Origin: Hevea brasiliensis
Lineage: Eukaryota; Streptophyta; Magnoliopsida; Malpighiales; Euphorbiaceae
Length of the DNA stretch: 64,000 nt
Direction of reading: 5' to 3'
NCBI RefSeq assembly: GCF_030052815.1
Contig: NC_079507.1
Location: forward strand, 67,349,144-67,413,143
Position numbers and translations under genes: made by a program. Within the stretch, counting starts at the first letter, position 1. Each line of letters starts with the position of its first letter. Positions 58,050 to 64,000 of the stretch are shown here, piece by piece. A model generated the notes under the pieces. It worked only from the letters and a program-made list of their open reading frames with translations. It made no database searches and was not told where the DNA came from.

Positions 58050-59720
58050 ATCTTAATGGATTAAAGCCATAATTGATATATTTTTTTATAATTATTTTTT
58101 TTTCTTTTGATTAGTTTTTTTAGTTTTGTATTTTTTTTTTATTGAATAACTCACGCAACAATATTTAAATTTTAAAAGTATCTTATATTTTTCGTTATAT
58201 CATTTTGTAATTATGATGTTTCAAGTTTAAACTAGCAAAATAATCTTTAAATAGCTAATTATTTATTTTTTTCATATTATTTTTTTTTTCATATTTAGTT
58301 GATGACAACTGTCATCTTATTTTGAGCGATGCTTCTTTTATTTTTTATTTACTTTTACAATTCTTGCTATAATTAGTTCTGAGCAAGCTCCTACAACAAA
58401 AGAAAATAATAGAAATTTTAGGAAAAAAAAATTTGAAAGAAAAAAGAATGGTGGGAGAAATACATGTTAATTGCTGGGATGGAGGAGAGATGCAGGGCTG
58501 TCTTGTATTGTTGTGAAATTGTTTTAAAGAAGTGGGAGTAATGTGAGAGTATTGAATTTAAGTATCTCAATCAATGAAAATGGTAAAATTTTTTACCACA
58601 TTTATAGAGACTATTAAGAGTTATGAAAAATAACAATCATTATCCTAATTCATATGGTGTTGTCCACTTAATTTAAAACTAATAATAAGTTAATAATTAA
58701 TATATTAATAATAAATAATTAGATACACCAAAAATATGTTCCTCTAATTTGCATATACATAATAGAGATATCTAATATAAGTTGGACATTATATAAGAAT
58801 AAGCTTAACAACAATTAAATCAAATATTTATATCTAAATTTGTAAAAAAATTAATGAAAAAATATATAATTAAAGCATAAATTTAAATAAAAATATTTAA
58901 TTTAATTATTATTAAATTCATTCTTATAAAGATTCTAGCTTTTCATAGGATATAACTAATAAATAATTAGAGTAGTTAATTTAATAGAGATGATGTACAA
59001 TTTGGATTCTAAAAAAAGGTCCTACAAAATCTATTTGTACAAAAGGACCTCAAAATGGATAAAATTGTACTATAACCCATATGTCTAAAATTTATTTTTT
59101 TCATTTTCCTTTTGAGTTATACTTTCTTACCTAAAATGGTGTCTACCTCGGCAAACAAAGCGGAGATTTTGTCTCGCTACCGCCGCTTCACTTTCTTTCT
59201 CAATCCTAGGGTTCTATTTTCAATTCTCTAGATTCTGATCAGCTGTAGTGTCCATAAATTAGGTACTGTTATTCTCTATTTTTTTTTTTTTTAATTTTTT
59301 CTGCTGGGTGATTCATCGAAGCTGAATTATATTGATATTTCGTTCGTTATGTGGTTCTGTGTATTTTTCTTCTGTTTGGTTGTTGAGAAAAATGAGAAAT
59401 GGGAAAGAAAGTTGAAATTTTAGACTTGTCGTAATGTCTTGGTTCCAAATGTTTGAAAAGGTAAACTTTTGCTTTTCATGTTAATGCTGTCTGGCTCCCT
59501 CAATTATACGCTTTTGTTTCCCTATGGATTATGTTCATTGATAGCGAAGAAGCAATTCTGATTTTTCTTCTTAGCCTACATTTTCTCAGCAGTTCATCAA
59601 AGCCTTGATTTAGTGCTGCAATTTTTACGTTTATGAACAGGTCATTTTATTATACAATAACTGTATTTCACTATTATGTTTTATTTATTGATCTCCTTTC
59701 TCTCTTTGTAGCTTTGGGCG
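58050..59720. other. AT-rich spacer and leader of the HSP70-14/15 gene
   Basis: 58050-59100 is AT-rich with no gene seen. About 59140-59260 looks like the first, non-coding exon of the chaperone gene. A probable leader intron runs from a GTACTG donor near 59262 to a TTTGTAG acceptor near 59711. Confidence 0.45.
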
Positions 59721-59873
59721 ATGAATGTATAGAAGGAATTATGAAGGATTTGGCAGCTAGTACTTGAGTGATTAATTGGGAAGCAAGGAGAAGAACTGGA
59801 TTAACTTTAGTTATTTATTTGTGGGGTTGTGTTGTATTTGTCTACTCCAGGATATATGTTTTGGGGGAACTGA
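59721..59873 (+). promoter_or_regulatory. Three short upstream ORFs in the HSP70-14/15 leader
   Basis: ATGs at 59721 (3 codons, then TAG), 59741 (8 codons, then TGA) and 59856 (5 codons, then TGA at 59871-59873) precede the main ATG at 59875. The last stop is separated from the main start by one base. If this leader is not spliced out, it should lower or condition translation. Confidence 0.45.
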
Positions 59874-59874
59874 A

Positions 59875-62800
59875 ATGAGTGTGGTTGGGTTTGATATTGG
59901 TAATGAGAACTGTGTTATTGCCGCCGTGAAACAACGGGGTATTGATGTGTTGTTGAATGATGAATCAAAACGTGAAACGCCATCTGTGGTGTGTTTTGGG
60001 GAGAAACAGCGGTTTCTTGGGGCTGCTGGTGCTGCTTCTGCTATGATGAATCCAAAATCCACAATATCTCAAGTGAAGAAATTGATTGGACAGAATTTTA
60101 CAGACCCTAATGTTCAAAATGAGCTGAAGGTGTTACCATTTGAAACTTCTGGTGGACAGGATGGTGGCATTTTGATTCACTTGAAATATTTGGGAGAGAC
60201 ACATACATTCACACCAGTTCAGATCCTGGCAATGCTCTTTTCACATTTGAAAGAAATCACAGAGAAAAATTTGGAAATGCCTGTTGCTGATTGTGTGATT
60301 GGGATACCATCATATTTCACAGACTTGCAGAGACGGGCATATTTGAATGCTGCAACAATTGCTGGGTTGAAGCCTTTGAGATTGATCCATGACTGTACTG
60401 CAACAGCGCTTAGTTTTGGGATTTACAAAACAGATTTCTCCAATGCAGGGCCAACATATGTTGCATTTGTTGACATTGGTCATTGTGATATGCAAGTATC
60501 AATTGTGTCATTTGAGGCTGGGCATATGAGGATTCTATCCCATGCTTTTGATAGCAACTTGGGAGGAAGGGACTTTGATGAGGTTTTGTTTGGTTATTTT
60601 GCCACACAGTTCAAGGAGCATTACAAAATAGATGTATATTCTAATGTAAGGGCTTGTATTAGGTTAAGGGCAGCATGTGAGAAGTTGAAGAAGGTTTTGA
60701 GTGCAAATGCTGAGGCACCGCTAAATATAGAGTGCTTGATGGATGAGAAAGACGTTAAAGGTTTTATCAAGAGAGAAGAATTTGAGAGATTGGCTTCAGG
60801 ATTACTGGAGAGGATTTGTGTTCCTTGCAAGAAAGCTTTAGCTGATGCAGGGATACCAGTGGGGAAGATGCATTCTGTTGAGCTTGTTGGCTCAGGGTCT
60901 AGAATACCATCTATTAGTAAGTTGTTAGCTTCTCTGTTTGGGAGAGAACCTAGCCGGACACTGAATGCAAGTGAATGTGTGGCACGTGGATGTGCCCTCC
61001 AGTGTGCAATGCTTAGTCCAGTTTTTCGAGTGAGAGAATATGAGGTTTGTATCTTGAATGAATTATGTGTTCTTAATAATTGTCCTGTCAAAGGGTATCT
61101 TCTTTGTTGTTTCCGTCTGTTAGTGCAAGGATTTTCCTTTCAAATAAAATGTGTTTGGTCATTTTCTTTTAATACAGTGCCTGCTTAAGTTCTTGCAATT
61201 TGCTTTAGCTCAAGTTACATGTCTATAAAGAATCAAATTCATGTATACTATGAACTAATTGCATGAATGAGTTAGCCAGTAGTGACTAAAATTATTTTCC
61301 AAACCTCTCCATGTCTCCTGCATTTGTTGCTTTGTTTATCTGTTGGAGTTTGTAAGCTTGCTATGAGCAAAACTTTCCTTTCTTTGCAATCCTAAAGGAA
61401 TAAAATTTTATTTTATGGTGGAAATTTCTCTTTTCTCACTCACTCTCACTCTCACTCTCCCTTTTCATTGATGGTGTTACAGAAATACAAGAATGCACAT
61501 AAATCAGCTTAAAATAGTCCAACATTGAGACACATAATGCATATCAATGTTTTGTTACATTCATCAAAAGAAGTAATTGTAATTCATGTCTTATGCAGGT
61601 TCAAGATTCATTTCCTTTCTCTATTGGATTCTCATCAGATAAAGGCCCAATTGGCACAGAGTCAAATGACATATTGTTTCCAAAAGGTCAACCTATTCCG
61701 AGTATCAAAGTTTTGACATTCCAGCGAAGTAGTTTGTTTCATTTGGAAGCATTTTACACCAATCCAAATGAACTTCTCCCTGTTGTGTCTTCAAAAATTA
61801 GTTCTTTCACAGTAAGGATACTGCAGCTTTTTCCCCTCTCATACATAACATGAAAGATTGGTTGCTTGTTGATTGCTATGAATGGCTTCTCTCGTGATTG
61901 CCTTAAGACACAGATGACAAATTTATTGTTTATAACATTGTTGATGCTGATATTTACCACACATGCAGCATTGTTCTTGATGTTTCTGCATTACAAGGCC
62001 TCTTGTCAAGGTTGTAAATTTCTTAAACAGTATGATAACTTGATTGGTAATATAGATGAGGAGATTTTTGAATTGGTAGACAATTGGATAATAAAACCTA
62101 GAGGATTCTTTCTGCCTATGCTTGATATTCATAAGCTGTGAATACTGTGAATACAATTGTTTAATGTGGCATGCCTGTCTGTTATCCAGGATAGCAGCCA
62201 TTTTTTTCTAAGATATTTAGATTTCTTTTGTATGACACATAAATTGGCGTAGTATGCATTTAAATTTTGCCACATGCTTGTCATAAATGTTTGTGGGACA
62301 TTTAAATGTCTTTACATGTCACACTGGCTATGCATAGATATCAAGCAATTATATGCTGGGCTTGTTATAGGTGTGGATTTATCTTCTGTAATTGGAAGAC
62401 TTTGCTTCTGAGTTTATTTCAAAATATTTTATGCAGATTGGTCCTTTCCCTGGCTCCTATAGTGAAAACACAAGGATTAAAGTTAAAGTCCAATTAAATC
62501 TTCATGGCATCGTCACCATTGAGTCAGCTATGGTAAATATGAACTCTCTTTTTATTCTGTGTCCTTATTAACTTTATCCCTGTTTTAAGGATTTCTTATT
62601 TGGTCTAGTTATGTTATTGCTTCAGTTGATGGAAGACCATGTAGATGATAATGCTAGAAGGGACAATGCTAATCCAGAAATAGACAAAATGGATGCTGAC
62701 TCTGCTTCTTTTTCTTCAACAAAGTTTGCGAATGGCAATGAGGATGATGTGACAATGCATGCCAGATTATTAGATGCTTCAGTGAGTTCATTATACTGTT

Positions 62801-63808
62801 ATGTGAATATCTCTAGAGGTATATTATTAGGATTTATTTGTATGCCACAATTATTGGCTAATGAGATCAGGAAGTTCAGTTTATTAGATCTCAAAATTAG
62901 ACATATTAGAAATTTTTTTTTGTTGACTCCACAATTATTGTTCTCTATGGATTTACATTTGTTGAAGAACCACTCCACCTAAAAACCTAATTCTGTAAAT
63001 TGTAACCTAGGAATAAATTTAATAACTCTAATATAAGCCCTATGAAGCATTACACATTTCTGAGGATTTAACCCAAAATCGTTTAAAATGGAGAAAGCGA
63101 ATACATATAGCCGACCCCAAATTTTTGGGATAAAGGCTTAGCTGAGTTGAGTTGAGTTGAGTTTAATATAAGCCCTACAAGAAAGTCCATTGGGCTTAAA
63201 GCATGGATAAGCACCTGTTATCCTTTACCTTATATTGAAAATTTGAAATTTAATTAAGAATGTGAAGGGCACTGGGTATAGAATTCTTGATCAGTTAGTG
63301 AAAGAGGCTTTGATATTATTGAAGAATTAATATACTCTTGAACAGCTGGGGAAAGAACGAAAGAGGCTTTGATGTTATTGAGGATCTAATATACTCTTGA
63401 CCAGTTGGTGAAAGAGGCTTTGATATTTTTGAAGAACTAATATACCTAAAAGCTTAAGCTTTGTGGGTGAGAACCCAATTGTAGGTTATCTCTAGCAATA
63501 TTTAACACTCATACTGGTTCTAGTGCTCTTTTAAGTCTTGTGTTACCTAAGTGGAAAGGCTTAGGATCATACACTAAATTCATCTTTTACTCCATTATTT
63601 TCTTCAGGCTAATGGCATAAAAAGAGATAAGGCCTGTCGGAGGCTTGAGATACCGGTTACCGAGAATATATATGGTGGAATGACTGATGCTGAACTTTCA
63701 GAGGCTAAAGAGACGGAATTTCAGTTAGCTCAACAGGACAAACTTGTGGAACAAGCCAAAAACCAGAAAAATGCCTTGGAATCCTATGTTTATGAGACCC
63801 GTAATAAG
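59875..63808 (+). CDS. HSP70-14: HSP70-14/15 (Hsp110/SSE-type chaperone), 5' part; continues past window
   Basis: Exons 59875-61044, 61599-61811, 62437-62532, 62626-62781 and 63608-63808 join in phase 0 to 612 codons; the family is ~830-860 aa, so the 3' end lies beyond 64000. The first exon is the nucleotide-binding domain: MSVVGFDIGNENCVIAAVKQ (phosphate 1), VDIGHCDMQVSIVSF (phosphate 2), VELVGSGSRIPSI (adenosine site). Exons 2-5 start the Hsp110-type substrate domain with the acidic loop (MEDHVDDNAR...NEDDV). Such proteins act in cytosol/nucleus as nucleotide-exchange factors for Hsp70 and holdases. A longer in-frame upstream start (59776) is rejected: Hsp110 proteins begin at MSVVGFD. Intron 4 holds a truncated LINE and a small tandem repeat. 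Confidence 0.93.
63043..63163 (+). mobile_element. 5'-truncated RTE LINE end with perfect 14-bp target duplication
   Basis: 121 bp match the 3' end of the LINE at 6631-6734 (GAAGCATTACACATTTC, CCGACCCCAAATTTTTGGGA) and finish in (TTGAG)n. TAATATAAGCCCTA flanks it at 63029-63042 and 63164-63177. It sits in intron 4 of the HSP70-14/15 gene, sense orientation. Confidence 0.88.
63286..63448 (+). repeat. Three-copy 51-60-bp tandem repeat in HSP70-14/15 intron 4
   Basis: CTTGAnCAGnTnGnGAAAGAGGCTTTGAT...GAA.AnnTAATATAC is repeated from 63286, 63337 and 63397; the middle copy has a 9-nt insertion. Copies are ~85-90% alike by eye. Confidence 0.8.
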
Positions 63809-64000
63809 GTAGAATGTTAAATTTCTGACACAGTGATCATATCTTCCCCAGATACCATAATATGGTTTTGTTTTACCACTTGGTGATAATCAATTTGGTT
63901 TGTGCATGGCATGCCTTTCTGGAAATTTCTGTTGAATCTGTTTAAGGCCACATATCAGCTATTTGGTGTCGTAAATGCATTGTTTAACATCCCAAAAGGA

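Noticed and set aside
59776..59874. Longer N-terminus for the HSP70-14/15 protein, with a signal-peptide-like stretch
   Set aside because: Hsp110-type proteins are cytosolic/nuclear and begin at MSVVGFD; the upstream part is leader with uORFs and an acceptor-like site.

Overview
This is a stretch of plant nuclear DNA, almost certainly from a eudicot. Genes are broken by GT-AG introns, introns and spacers are AT-rich, and the proteins are plant families: FAD4, CYP716-like P450, FAX/TMEM14, purple acid phosphatase, RBP45 and HSP70-14/15-type. The gene mix and repeat types would fit a woody Malpighiales-like species, but I cannot name the organism.

Layout. 14-928 (-) is a single-exon FAD4-type desaturase. 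2396-10535 (+) is a 7-exon secreted protein with a possible permuted papain-like fold; intron 3 carries a dead RTE-type LINE. 12104-14026 (-) is a broken CYP716-like P450. 15011-17105 (-) is a small TMEM14/FAX membrane protein. 19369-22590 (-) is a PAP18-like purple acid phosphatase. 24223-28348 (+) is a three-RRM RBP45 protein. 29677-31160 (-) is a gutted relic of the DEAD-box helicase RH32. 32086-39114 (+) is a 13-exon ataxin-2-type SM/PAM2 protein. 46566-47881 (-) is an AT-hook protein. 52833-54976 (-) is a class-B lysophosphatidate acyltransferase. 59875-63808 (+, running off the right edge) is an HSP70-14/15 (Hsp110-like) chaperone. From memory, the order FAD4 / secreted protein / RBP45 / RH32 / PAM2 protein / AT-hook protein matches Arabidopsis blocks near At4g26990-27030 and At5g54870-54930. 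The FAX and PAP18 pair matches At3g20510/At3g20500.

The main discovery is between 38968 and 47819. A unit of about 2.95 kb is present three times in direct tandem. It contains the last exon of the PAM2 gene, the intergenic spacer, and most of the convergent AT-hook gene. Both internal junctions are the same and show a TTG microhomology. Site differences show that the middle unit is a hybrid (left part like unit 3, right part like unit 1), as expected from one unequal crossover in a two-copy array. Each junction creates a new open frame in which about 75 residues read from the antisense strand of the PAM2 gene's last exon are fused in frame to the AT-hook protein.

The genes do not form one pathway. 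Three act in lipid metabolism or transport (FAD4, FAX, LPAT) and two in RNA biology (RBP45, PAM2 protein), but each is an ordinary independent nuclear gene. Spacers and introns hold MITEs, two copies of one RTE-type LINE, a short retroposed insert with a 20-nt target duplication, microsatellites and a diverged ~120-bp tandem repeat.
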